A DNA stretch of 64,000 nt from Siphonodentalium dalli (lineage: Eukaryota > Mollusca > Scaphopoda > Gadilida > Siphonodentaliidae), in NCBI GenBank assembly GCA_032622095.1, contig CP136069.1, forward strand, positions 47,094,194 to 47,158,193, read 5' to 3'. Below, piece after piece: positions 24,601 to 39,600 of the stretch (position 1 is its first letter; every line of letters starts with the position of its first letter). A model generated the notes under the pieces. The model did not search any database. It was given only the letters and a program-made list of their open reading frames with translations, and was not told where the DNA came from. The position numbers and the translations under genes were made by a program.

Positions 24601-27600
24601 GCAACAATGATATGAACGTATCTGAGACAAGTGTGTGTAATAAATACAGAACTGATCGTAATCTAGGCTGATCGTAATGTAGGCTGATCGTGATGTAGGG
24701 TGATGGTAATGTAGAACATGTCATTGAACTCGTTGCGGCGGGCGCATATTCAAATTCATCAAGCTTCGCTTTCGTGAGTTATATCCTTGCACCACTCGCA
24801 ACTCATTCGATTAAAGTGAACATTATATCGTTGACAATTGCTTACAAAATGTTTGCGCTGTGTACATCTATCGATGCTATAGGTACACTATGCACTGAGT
24901 CTAAACGAAAATTTAGATCATAGTCTCGCCACATATGACTGCTGTGGGTGCTGAAACTAATACGGATATATGTCGCACCAAGCTGCAGCAAGTGTTCAAT
25001 GAAAGAAATGGTGGAGAAAACTGTCCCATTACTGGCCTTTTAGTAGGATCAGAATTTAATATTACAATGTCAATGTTCGATCGAGCCACAGGAGCGAGTT
25101 GACGATATCCATTTGATGGAATAAGAAGACAGATATATATATATATATATCTATACGGAATGTTTATTTATTTGCACATTTATACAATACATCAGTGGTA
25201 CATATATGTATACAAATTTACATGTGCAGGGGTGACATGGCCAATACAGGCCGTCTTCCTGTCACCCCTGTAATATAACGTTATATGTATAATTAAGATG
25301 GCGTTCATATATAGGTGAATAATGAGTAGTTATAACAAGGATGACCGTTGAGGGGTTGAGAAATCTTCTTATAAAACAGGACAGTTTGACATTCGAATAT
25401 GTGTTTAATGTTAGGGCTAAGTTAATTATGTACGTGCATGAAAATATACGTATTGTTAAATTGCCCATCTATACACTGTACACGTTCTTGTTTTATCTGT
25501 GTGGAATATACTCTAGTTTTCCATTGAGAACTGCCACAATAACACAGAAAGCAGATACCTGCAGTAAAGGGTGCTTGATATCTTTATAGTTTAAAAATAT
25601 TTATTAAAACGAACTCAGCTCATGGAATACAGTTGCTCCTCTCCCAACCACATATTACAAAATGATAAAATACAGAAGATGGAATTGGCAGCACAAAACA
25701 AATACAAACTGAACAAAGACATTTGGAGACAAACTGTAATCTTTATATTTGTAGAAAACCCATCAGCCGACTTATAACGTGTAATTTCTTTCTTTTCTTC
25801 CAGATTATTGAATAGTAATAAAATAACAGAAATCCCAGATGGTGCTTTTCTTAATTTGCGCAGTTTAAAGCATTTGTAAGTATTGAAGTCTAGGACCGGA
25901 TTGAATCGTAACATTCGTTAAAGTCAGACTGCTGAACAAGCTATGCGTTCCAGAGTCTGAATTAAGATAATTGGGGGTATATTGGGGGTATATTGGTTTG
26001 AATTTGTCTGTCTCTCAGTCAGTCTGTCCTCCCATCCATCCCTCTGTTGGGATGTCGCCATCCGTCCATCAATTTTTTTCTTATCCAGATTCATTTTAAA
26101 GACCAAATGGGTTTATATATTTTGGTGTGGATGTCCCCTAAGTGACTCGTATTCAGATTTGTTCAAATGAGTTCATCAGGTCATATAGGTGAGAAGCCAG
26201 GGTCATAACTCGTTCTCTCCATAGTGATTCTTAAGACAACTTCTTCTCAAGAACCATCGGGCCTACTTAGTTTATGTTTGGTATGGAGGGTCCTTCGGTG
26301 ACTGGTTTTTAAATTTGTATACATGGGGTCATTTTTAGGAAACTTTTGTGGAAAATCAGTTCTCTTTAACTCTTAAAATCTACCGTTTGAAATTTATAGA
26401 TGAATGGATCTCATAGATGGGGATTCACGTTTGTTCAAATAGGGGCAGAGATAAGAGATTTAACTCTCAATCACCCACCATACCTGTACCTATGCTGTTT
26501 GATACTGCTATAACAATATATAGATTCCTATTGATTCTAAGCTGCCTGGGTGATGGGCAATGCGGCGGAAGTGTAGAGGGGTGGGGTTTTGAACCCCTAC
26601 TTTGATAAAAAATTTAAACAGTTGGAAATTTCATGCCTGATACAACATTTGTTGTAGATTTGATTTTTCAATCAGTAACAGTCCACATTTTCCTAATTCG
26701 GGTTAAACTGTTAGACCAAAATGGCCACAAATTTTAACTTTATGGGTGATGTCAGGTTGGTAATTTGGTTGGTACCAGTTGTAAAATTTAATTCTAAGAG
26801 GGATGTGCAAAAGGAATTTTGTGAACTTAGGACTGTTGTCTTGTTTAAAACTGGTAAGGGGTTGGAGATTTGTCAGTGGTGTGCAATTGAAAATTTCAAG
26901 GTGAACAGCCTTGCTCATCTGAGAACCTCCAGCTATTTCCCTATTTAGAATTACTTATCTTAAGTGATTTTGACAATTACTGACTTTTGTAGTCTTCAGA
27001 GTCCCGGTCTTATCAGTCTTTACAGTCAGGTGGGCGACCCCACAGTCATTGACTGTCTTATTCCAGGATGTGATAATGATATGAAAAGTAATTAGCATTT
27101 CGTTTCAACATTGCCTGATATGCATGGTGCACGAAGTTATAAATGAACCTAACCATAAATTTGATAAGTTAATAGTAATACAAATAATAATAGATCCATT
27201 TATGTTTACAAATTGTTGCCATTATTTAATAGTTTTATTATATTTTCTTTTCAGATATTTAAATAAAAATCATATAACAAAAATAGGGAGGCGAGCATTT
27301 CAGCATCTCCCGCAACTAGATCAATTGTGAGTATCCATGCTATCTGCTTTAGTTTTTTTTAAAGGGACACACGCCGTTTCCAAGTTTACGACAAGAAGTA
27401 CGAACAAATAATAATAATGAAAAAAAAATAATAATAAAATAATAAAACTGGCTGTGGAATATAAAACCGGTGCAAAAGTATATAACATGGTTGTCCTGCT
27501 CATGCAAGTACTTGAATGCCATTATGTCTGCCAGCAGCCATGTTTTTAATTGTATATAGTTTTAATTCGATAGCTACCATTTAGAAGTGATCCTGGACAT

Positions 27601-30600
27601 GTCTGTCAATTTTTTAAAACACTTCTCCAATAAATGTCGGCTGCATGCATGGTGTGCCGATGGATTCAAATGTGAAATCCAAGATGGTCGCTAGTGGCCA
27701 TGTTTTGTCACGAAATTTAGAAAGAATTGACGGCTCCCATCTAGTGGTCACCCCGATGATCTATATTACGTATTTAATGACACTCGGATAATGGATGTGG
27801 CCTGTAGGCTATGGTGGGGGACATAGTCATGCAGAGAGTAAAATCAAAAATGGCTGCCGGCGACAATGATTTTCATCGAAAATCATTCAGATGTGATAGC
27901 TCCAATCTAGAGATGACCCTAAACATGCCTATTCATTTTCGAAACAATTCTTCGATAAATGCGGGCTACATGGTGTGCAATGGATTCATATTTCAAATCC
28001 AATATGGCTGCTGGCGGCCATGATTTTAACGAATTTAGGAAAACTAGATAGCTTCAATCTAGAGGTCACACCAAAGCTCCGTATACAGATCGGTGATGAT
28101 TGGATGAGGGATGTGGCCTGTAGGGAATGGCGAAGAATTTAGTCATGCAAAGAGTAAAATTCAATATGGCTGCCGGCGGCCATGTTATTTTTTGATAGAA
28201 ATTCGTTATAAATTCGACAACTTCCATCTATAGCTGATCCTAAGCATGCTTGTACATTTATAAAACAATTCTTCAATATATACGGACTGAAAGGTGTGCC
28301 GAATGATTCAAATTTTAAATCCAAGATGGCTGCTGGCGGCCATGTTTTTTAATGAATTTCGGAAAATATCCCACCCAGAGGTCACTCGAAAGATGCATAT
28401 GACATTTGGTGACGATCGGATGAGAGATGTGACCTATATGGTGTTGGGGAGTTGTTGACGGACGCGCAGACACACACACAGAAGCCGGACGCCATCGCAA
28501 TAGCTCAAACTTGACTTTGTCAAGTTGAGCTAATAAAAGCCACGATTCAAAACATTGAACAACACTTTGCAGCTTAGTTTAGACAAGGTGATCATCATGT
28601 TGCGTATTGTTCTCTGCTTTCCTCGAGTCTAGTATGTATAGAGCATATGTGCAGTGTATTCTTGTATATCATGTGCGTTTTCATATATAATATTCATATG
28701 ACATGGTATTCCATGCAGTTAAATGGAGGGTTGTTCCAAATATTGTACATCAAACGTTCTCTGCCATCACAGTCCGCCCAATTGTAACATATTCACCAAT
28801 TACACATTTGACCGCTTTAAATTATCTTAAACAGGATGATCGCCATGGTGGTTCTGGTTTTGTGGCATTTCCATATAAGGGTAGTAGCCCCTTTTCCGCA
28901 GCCCTACAGCAAGTTTGTCTTCAATATATTTGACACTTTTATTATATGTTTGGTTTGATCACACGATCCGATTTGACACCACCTAATTCGGAATTTATTA
29001 AGCCAATTTCCGATTTAAAGAAAATAAAACCTACTTGCAATCACGAACTTTTGTATAACACAGTGACACAGGCATCGCGAAAATCTAAAGAATAACACAT
29101 AAGTAACACGTCGAACACAATCATAAAGGCTCACAATTGAGAACGCTCTTTATGATATACACACTGTTGACCACAGAAACATGGACGCTCTTTATAGAAG
29201 GCGATATTATTAGTATTTACTAGGCTGACAAAAATTACAAACGTTTAAAAACTTCCGCTTTTTAAAAGTTAATATCTGGTCTTAACAGCTCATATTAATG
29301 GACTCATGGGTCCGATTCAATTAGCTTCAATGCTTTATTCTCTCACCGATGTCAATACATGTGTAACATAAAGGATATTGAGATATAGAAGTAAACATAT
29401 ATACAATAGACATACAGCAATATATACAACATATATGTACATATGGGTCCGGATCGATGGCATGTTGAAATTCGATGTTTCTTCTAGTGTAGACAAAGTA
29501 CATATTGTGGTTGCACGGTGTCAAATCGGACAGTACATCTTTAGGGTGCATTTACATTGCTATAGAAATGTACATAGATCTACACGCAGACTAGTGTAAA
29601 CGGGTTGATATAGAAATGCACACAGAAAGAAAACGGTATTAGTTGGTGTGAGCAAAAATCGTGTCCGCTATACGTCACGGTCAACGCCGAAGCATTGCGA
29701 CAGGCAAATCAGTTTTGATTAATTGTTACTCGGGCTTGGCGAATGTGTTTTAGTTTTCTTTGTCATTTCAACCCGTGTATTTCGAATATTGAACACGGAT
29801 AGGGACGTGGCAACTTGTTCAATGGTTGGATATTTCATACCTGACACAACATTAGTTGTAATTTCCAAACCAGCAATAGATTGAAAATGATCTTGTAGTT
29901 TGATTTTCAAACATTTTATTTGGGAGGGGGGGGGGGGGTATTGTTTTCGGACCAATATTTGCATAATTTCCTACTTTTTATCAACATTTTGAGCTGGAAT
30001 GGCCATCAGCTGGAAATTTTCCAACCTTATCATAGGGGCGGGTGTAGTGTTGGAAATGTCCAACACTTGGAAATATTGTGACCTGGTCCCTCCCCGTGGC
30101 CAGTCATTATCATCATATTTATTGTCTAACAGCTATATATAAAAACTGCATGTAATTTAAGAAAACAATATTGTCCTACACTGGTCAACATTGTCATTTG
30201 AATTGTCATCAGTTGAAAATTTTACTACATTTGGTCAAATAAAGGGTGTTGTAGGGTAACTGCATGATTTTCATTCTTTCTTCGAACCATTATCAAGTGG
30301 TATAAGGATACACTTTAAATACCTGCGGCACATATCAAATCGCTGTTATCTGTTGATAGTTGATACATTTTTATGTCTGGCCTAAACTGACACGACTCGC
30401 AGTGAATTGTCAATTACCAGACTACTGATGAGCGCGCGTTCACTATTAGTAATCATGTTGTGATCACAGTAATGCGCGACACGTGACTTCATACAGATCT
30501 GTATACATTTCTATAGCAATGTAAATGCACCCTTAAGATAGGTTAGTTCGCGTAGCCCCCTTTTCCACGGTCCCATATTAAAGATTCATAATCCGAATTA

Positions 30601-33600
30601 ACGCTCCTAAATTCCTATTTCTTTGGCTTCTGTAGCAAACAATATTTGATTCGAGTCGATGAACCCACACACCAAAGCTCAGAGTTATCAGATATAGATT
30701 TTTGAAATCTGTTATTTTTCACCTGCATCTGGAAATTGGAATATTTGGCGGGCTAGCAAATATTCGACGAGCCGACCGACATACTATCGATATCAAATTG
30801 CGTTGAACAAAATGTTGATATATCACACGTTTTGGGAAATATTATTCTATAGAGTTGAGAGTGGTTAGCATTTTTTTTAATTAGTCGATTCTGATAACCA
30901 AAGTGCCTTTTGAAGAAATGTTGTTGTTGTTGGTATCTGATGATACGTGGACCATCGCATAGGATTATTTACCTTTAAACTTCGTCCCATTTCGAAGTTG
31001 ATATTCAGCATATTTAACGCGTTAATTATCGGCGTGGAGTTGATGGCGACTCTACGGCTGTAAAGTAAAGATTGTTCTTATGATAAGTCTGGTAACTTCG
31101 CGAAAGATTTCTGAAATAGTTGTGTCTAGAAAACAGTACAAGTTATTACACATGAACCACTTCGTTGCGTTGTAGATCACTTCGCCAACATTTTCTCTGG
31201 TTACGCTAATGTGCGCTAGATGGCGTTATCGTGATTAAAATATGTTCGACAATCTTTAACTTAGAGAAAACTCATTTGTAGTTTTTTCGCTATAATTAGG
31301 ACTACATGGTGGGCGGTAACACGTTTCTGTTAACCCTTCGATTCCCGAATGTATCATCGTATTCACTTTTAAAAGGATAGAGGAACACGCCGTAATCTGA
31401 AAGTGTTATCTTAATTATAGAGAACATACACTCTATTCATTGGATGCGTTTCCGTGTCAAACTCGCACGACATTAAATAATTATATGTGCAAAATTAACG
31501 AGCAATATATGGAAAACGAGAACGAACGGGTGGACCCGACGGCCAGTCAGACGGCCCGACCAATAACCAATTATACACATGTACGTCCCGTTTTCTCCCG
31601 CAAATGTCTCTATAATCATACAGGATGCGAACATCAAGTATAGAGCTTATATCTACTATAAATCGAGATATATATCACAGGGGCATATAACGCGCTCCGC
31701 TGCCCGTCCCCCTTTGCACCGCCCATATACGCCGCTTCTATACATGTATATACGCGCCTGCTTCGCGTTAATTGTACTATAGTAAGGACCATTACAGTTA
31801 TTAGTTATTCCTCCTGAACACTATTTTGTGGTCTCAAAATCTGGAATGAGTTTTATTATTCAAAAGTCATTGTTGTATTTTTTTTTTGAATTTTAGATTT
31901 ATATATAGCTCTCTCCATCTAAAACAATGTGTCGGTCTTAATTCTAGAATTAATTTATAGCTTACATGTATGTATTTCTATTTACATTTTTCAGATTTTT
32001 ATATCTTACCAAATTAAAGGTTTACCAATTGACAACTTATATCTCTACCTCTCGAATATTAGTTGTGTCCTTATCCCTTTCTATATTAAATACTCATTTA
32101 CGAGTAGTTCCTTTATGAAATGTTCAGGTAATAAGTTAAACAAGGTCGTATGTTGAACTTAGTATGTAAACATTTCCCCACCAATGAATATGAACCATTC
32201 TGCTCTTGTATTATTGTTTTGCATTTTTGTCAATTGCTTTTATTATCTGAACACCCCTCCAAATGAATAGACACTTCCAATTAATAATTCTATAGCTGAA
32301 TGGGAGATTCCATTTAGTATGCAAAGGGTTAAGGTCGCATTCACACACTCTCAAATTTGTCCAGGCATTCAGGTTAAAGCCATTTCGTTAAAGCTAAAAC
32401 ATGCCAGACAACGAACCCAATGCTTATAACATGCATACACAGAGGATCTAAAATGAGTCGCAATTCTCTACGAAAATTATTAAATTTATTAAATTTCGTA
32501 TATAACTGCGACAAATTTGAGATCCTTTTTATCACATAATAATATTTTAGCAAGGAAAAACGACATCGAAACGGCCGGGGTTAAAACAGATATTGGTTTC
32601 CTTATCACAACCAAAGATGAAGTAAAACACCTTTAAAAAAAGTTCCATTTTAAATGTGTTTTTCATGTTTACAAAATTATTCAAACAACCTTATCACACA
32701 TGTTTTTCTCACAGTCAACACTAAATAAATACATATTGAATATCATAATTATATTCTAATTAACATTATAATAAAGTTCCGACTTTGACAATTACCTTTG
32801 CATTAAGCTCTTATATACGTCACTGTGCGTGCCGATAATACACGGGTGTCTTACTAAAATATATGAGATTTGAAATAGCCATCAATTAGCTCACACTCAA
32901 GGTTCACATTCTGGCACCAAATGGTCTCATATGACGTAATTCCTGCAACAACTATATGGCAAACTTGTCAGTGTATGTGGATCCGGTCCGCATAACATTA
33001 TCATATATAGATATTTAACTACGGTCATTTATTTTACCATATAAAGATACTTAATTGTGCACCGTATACGCCCATCGAACCCACCATTACGTTATATACA
33101 ACTTAAATAGGTACACTAAATCCGGCCATTTTCGGGACCATCTCCTTTTATACTCAACAGGATATATGCAACAAATTAATGAGTTTGAGCCATTGATAAG
33201 TGCAATATATGCTCAGTTGCCATATGAACAATACAAACAACATAGTAATTATAATAAAAATGTGGAGTCATAAATTCATTTTCATTATAATTACCATGTG
33301 GTTTGCATCGTTCACAGAGCACATGAGTGTGTTTTGCACGAATCAATGGCTCAAATTCATTCATTTGTTGCATATATTCTGTTGAGTATAAAATGAGATG
33401 GTCCCATAAATGGACGGATTTAGTGAACATTACCCCTTTAATAATGGACATATCGGAAGGTTGATAACCCAAAAATGCCAACAAAGCTGAACAAAGAACG
33501 TATTTCCGACGAAATAACGGAGAACTCTGAAACAATTTACAACACCACAAATGGTCAACTTTGGCACTTCTTCGAGAGAGAAAAAAACGCTCTTTAACCC

Positions 33601-36600
33601 TTTACCCAACAAACCGGCCAAAACCGGCCAAATAAAGCTTCAACAGCCTAAAATATCTTCGGTCTGTCTCAATAGAACCATACACATATGGATATCATTG
33701 GAACCGGCTCCTTGTCCACATTGTGATAGTTACAGTTATACCCTGTGCCAATGCATTCTCTTATATATGCGAGTCGACCATAGGTCGCCTCGCATATATA
33801 AGAGAATGCATTGGCCTAAAAAAAATCTTTTTTTAACACTTTTTACCATTTTTTCTTACATTCTTTAACAATTTTACAATTTTTAATGTGTTAAGCCAAT
33901 GCATTCTCTTATATATGCGAGGCGACCTATGGTCGACTCGCATATATAAGAGAATGCATTGGCACAGGGCCCTTCTGTTGGGTAAAGGGTTAAAAAAAAA
34001 ATTCAGTTCTGAATAACTCTTTTTCTTTGAAATAGAAACGGTCTGTAAAAGAATCGCTCTTGTAAAAATTGTTTGTTTCATTTTCTGAATATCTCGTTTA
34101 TTTCGTAAATATTTTTTTTCATTTCTGAATATCTCCGTTATTTCGTCAATATAATCATCATGTTGTGCCCGTGGTCAGTTCAGTATTAAGATTTATATAA
34201 CGTAATGGTGGCCTCGATGGGCGTGTACGCTACACAGTTAAGTATATATAGATGGTAAATTTTATCCGCAATTAAGTATCTATATAAGATAATGCTATGC
34301 GGATCGGGTGGTGTGATTGTACTCTAAATTTTAAATTAATTTACAGCTAACATATTTAAATCTCTTTTCAGATTTTTACACCATAATAAATTAAAAAGTT
34401 TACCAGATAGTCTATTCTCGCATTTGCGGCATCTACGTAGACTGTAAGTGTATACATATCACATTTACCTCACGCTGTCCTATAACAATGTGTCACATAC
34501 CAGCGCATGAGGCCCCTGCTATAAACATTTTAAAAATGCCTAAGACCCGAAATCGTATTACACCACGATTAAATAGTATATTGTTACTGTTATAGGATGC
34601 TAATCGCTTTCAACCATTTTAATTGAAATACAAGCAGATATTATCATGAGCACCACCAAGCCTTGAAATAGTGTGTCTGTAATTTGAAGAATGAGGTTCC
34701 CAGAGGGTGAATTGTGTGACGCTATCCCGCATGGATGGCTAGCGTCACCAAATTCACCCCCCTGGAAACCTCATTCTGCTTGGGCCTCAACTGCTATTGC
34801 AGCCCTATATGATCATAGTGAAGTTCCCCATTTGAATTTGCCCATTAGTCACCTCGATTATGCATTTTTAACTTCAGCAAATTAGGAGATATAGAAACTG
34901 AAAAGAAGGGGAAAAAGTAACGAAAACAATATTAATTTGAAGCTGTAGATATTTCACAGAAGATGAGGCCTAAGCAGAATTAGATCGCCAGAGGGTGAAT
35001 TTGGTGATGCTATCCTGCCATGTGGGATAGAGTCACTAAATTCACCCTCTGGATGACCTCATTCTGCAAATGACTGACACACTATTTCAAAGCTTGAGCA
35101 CAATGGACATTTCGTAGCATGCAACATGGCCACCCATTGAGAGGATATCTATAACATGATAAAACGGTTCTTGTATATCATAGCTATTTCGATTTAATAG
35201 TACACATGCACTCGGGTGATGTTAGGTACGTGCGATTCTCCAAGTACTCAATTATTATTAGCATGCACAAACGAGATTGGAAAAAAAATAAAATGGAAAA
35301 GCATTTATAGATGATGATGGACGGATATTAGTTTCGCCACTTTCCTCCATTGTAATATTCGTCTTATGGTGGCGTAATTATCTCTTATTCTACTAGCATT
35401 GATAGTCATGAGTGTCGATACAAATCTCTGAACAGCTTGTAATTTATAAATATGCTTTTACATCAGACGTTAAATTTTATCATATCTTTTCTTACAATGT
35501 TTTTCACAAAGAATCTAAATATTCCAAAACGCAAGCTTCATTTAACAATTTTTGAATAGATTATGCCATATGTAGTATAGATATTCTGCATCGTTTCAAA
35601 AAACGCTTTGTGAGGGAGTCAAATTCCTGTCAACATGCACCTATTTGATATAATATTAAACAACCTATGACTGGAGCTTCCTGAAATTTAGCGAAAACCC
35701 TGTGCTAATTCATTCTCTTGTATAAATGAGTATCCCACATGGAGCCTCTCATATATAAGAAAATATATTGGCATAACAATATTTACCGTAAGCCAGTGAT
35801 TTCTCTTACATGTATATATGGGAGGCTCCACATGAGAGTCTCCCATATATAAGATAATGCACTGGTCATGATCTTTAATGCTGCACCATTTTGTTTGAGA
35901 CTTTTATTACAATAACCAATTCCATGGTAATATACGGAACATGAATCGATAGCATACTGTGTGCGCTGGAAAACGCACGGCGATTCACGATAAAAATAAC
36001 GTACAATGTATAATTGAGTGTTCCAGACTGCAGTTGCAAATTGGAAATTATAATTCAACGCAATTGGCTGAAAAACATGTTGACAACCAACATATAATAT
36101 GACATTTATTCGATACCTGTATTTTTTCGGATTTGATTTAACGAATTATAAAGTAGTGTTCATACGAATGCGTTATGTACGTTTCGTTGAGATCGGAATA
36201 CAGACAACAACATTTAGATGGCTACGTGACGTAAGGCATACGTCGTGGTAATTAAGTGCGTACGACATTGACCGTTTTTTTTTTCAATCTATAAAAGATG
36301 TCTGAAAAACAAAGGACATCCAACAAGTATTTATGTCAATACAGTTTTAGTTGTTGGGATTTGACAGTGTCGTATAATTCATTTATAAAATATATATTGA
36401 TTTACAATATTGCACCAATTAACTGCTATCGGAAGCTCTACGACATAAAGCAAAGCATCCGATTGAACGCTGATTAACATATATGTAGCAGTGCATGGTG
36501 CTACAAAAGTATATAAACAAGTTTATGTTCTATCTTGTTACATAATTCTGATATTTTAAAGTATTATTTCGTAGGCGGTTAGACTCAAATCCTCTAGTCT

Positions 36601-39600
36601 GCGATTGCCGGATATCATGGCTTCTGGACATGTTCAAAATACGGAATGGAGCACAAGTCACGGCCACTTGCCACGAACCACGGGAACTCCGAAGCCGAGC
36701 ATTACTCAGCCTCAATACAGCCGATCTCAAATGCGGTAAGTATATACAAGTATATAACTCACGTGTAACTCAGCCTCAATACAGCCGATCTCAAATGCGG
36801 TAAGTATATACAAGTATATAACTCACGTGTAACTCAGCCTCAATACAGACGATCTCAAATGCGGTAAGTATATACAAGTATATAACTCATGTTTTACTCA
36901 GCCTCAATACAGACGATCTCAAATGCGGTAAGTATATACAAGCTCAATAAAGCCGATCTCAAATGCGGTAAGTATATACAAGCTCAATAAAGCCGATCTC
37001 AAATGCGGTAAGTATATACAAGCTCAATAAAGCCGATCTCAAATGCGGTAAGTATATACAAGTATATAACCCATGTATTACTCAGCCTCAATACAGACGA
37101 TCTCAAATGCGGTAAGTATATACAAGCTCAATACAGCCGATCTCAAATGCGGTAAGTATATACAAGTATATAACCCATGTATTACTCAGCCTCAATACAG
37201 ACGATCTCAAATGCGGTAAGTATATACAAGCTCAATAAAGCCGATCTCAAATGCGGTAAGTATATACAAGCTCAATAAAGCCGATCTCAAATGCGGTAAG
37301 TATATACAAGTATATAACTCATGTTTTACTCAGCCTCAATAAAGCCGATCTCAAATGCGGTAAGTATATACAAGCTCAATAAAGCCGATCTCAAATGCGG
37401 TAAGTATATACAAGCTCAATACAGCCGATCTCAAATGCCGTAAGTATATACAAGTATATAACTTCTCCAAACTGGAGGTCCACAATAAATATATAATATA
37501 CCTGTATATGCTTAACGCATACAGTCGATCTCAAAATGCGTTTAGTATATACAGGTATATAACTCGTGTGTTAACCATGCAGCCTCAATACAGTCGATCT
37601 CAAATGCGGTAAGTAAGCCTCTCCTATATATATGCTTTGAGTGAGCACTAGTATAAGCCCATTATGGCAGACTATGGAGTCTATATAAATGCACACACAT
37701 TATTTAAATCAATATGCATATATATAAATATACACACAGTACACACAAAGACAAACAAGGTACGTCACAAACAGATATACCCCTTTCGGGTCGGTGGGGG
37801 ACTTTGCGCCATGTCGCGGTGGCACGCAGAACATTCCCAACAGACATGATGAATCGGTCTTGACCATGCGCACATATACTTACAAACTTCACACGGACGC
37901 TCTTCGGGGGCATGGAAACTGTGCCAAAGTAGGTTGTATAGGACGGACCGCCAGCCGTTTGAATTTGTTTAATCTCAATAAAACCGTACATATTCATACA
38001 GTATTTGAGATAAATATGAAATACAATTAGTATACATGTGAAATTAATATTTACAAGTGATCAAGCAAATTACAAACAAGAAACACAAACCAATTCTCGC
38101 CATTAATATCGGCATTTATTGTCATGTATTCGTCCTATATATACGATGCGACGGAGTCGGTTTAATATGCCCTTCATAGAAAATGGCTAAAACAGATAGT
38201 TCCTAAAATATAGACATGTGGAACATATATATATATATATATATATAGAGACTATAGTTCACGTATGTTGTAGTGGTTTCAAATCTTCCTGGGACACACC
38301 CCCACATTCCTAATCGCATAGATAATAATCCATGACATCTGCAACAATTTCGTGCGTACGCTCACCAAGGTTAGCATACTGACAAGGCCTGTCGACACCG
38401 AACCGAATACTCTCTTAACGCATAAGTTGTGCGAAGTCACATTACGAGAAACCTTGCTCTATTAACAGTCACAACTGAACGCGATATCAGAACACCCTAT
38501 AACTATACAGTCACACTCCGCTTAACCCGAAACATATAAGCACTGTTATGAAGGTCAGCAGTTATTTTCTCGTAGACACGATCGATCCAAGTTTCTTGTT
38601 ACAATCTTGCAGACACAGTCCGGGTTTTATTGAGTGCAGTTCGCCTAGTGTAATAACATTAATGAAGTTTACATTTTAGTGGAACGTCTTATATTGAATA
38701 CACCATCAGATATAGAAAGATACCAGTTATGTCCTAAATATAATTGAAACCTTCACAAATCTTCCCACGGAAACTTTAATTCACTTCATAAATACCTATT
38801 CAAGTGCCTTTCTGTGGAACGATTCTATTAATTTCTATATTACCGGCATTTCATGTGACGAGCGAGAGATACATTAAAGCAGATTAAAACTCATTGAACA
38901 CTTTAATCTATTTCTGATTCGACTTGTGAATAGGAAGTCAGCGGGAATGCATTCCTTCTTTATCCACCGGTCCTACATCGAGGCACCCCTTCATTAGTAC
39001 TGTAATGTTACATACCAGACTACGTGATTGCACAAGTACATACGTGTCAGCAGAATCAGTTCAAGATAACATTGTTTGGTCAAAACTCTATTTAATTTGA
39101 ACTGAACATAACAACAGCATAAATAATATAAATATAAATGAAATATAAATATGTTCAAATGAGGATCGGACAACAAACCGTTGAGGCCTTTGTCGGGTCC
39201 TTTCTCGAAAAATAAATGTTACCCAGGTATCTTGGATTTTGGTATAGATACCAGTGTGGTAAAGCTGATGGGTTATGGTTCAGTGTGGTCCGAATTAGAA
39301 AGTTTACATGACGGGAAAGGGGAGAGAAATGGAGTACAGGCAATACATGTAGATGGAAAGGGGCAACAATAATCTCGACTTTGAACTCCTTCACGTTGTT
39401 AAGTCATTCTCTCTGAAAATAAATGTTATTCCCAGGCAATAGATAGAAAGGGGCAAATTGAACTTACATTTAGTGGCAGAATAAAATTCACAAGGTCACA
39501 CAGAAAGATGGGATAATAATACCATGTTAAATTGTTCTCATTTTTGTCACAAGAAAATGTCAAAGAAAATCCAAAAACAATTCTATTTCGATCGCACCCC

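Noticed and set aside
36716-37613. CRISPR-like array or satellite unrelated to the gene
   Set aside because: The unit is clearly the exon 5 end plus donor, so it arose by local duplication.
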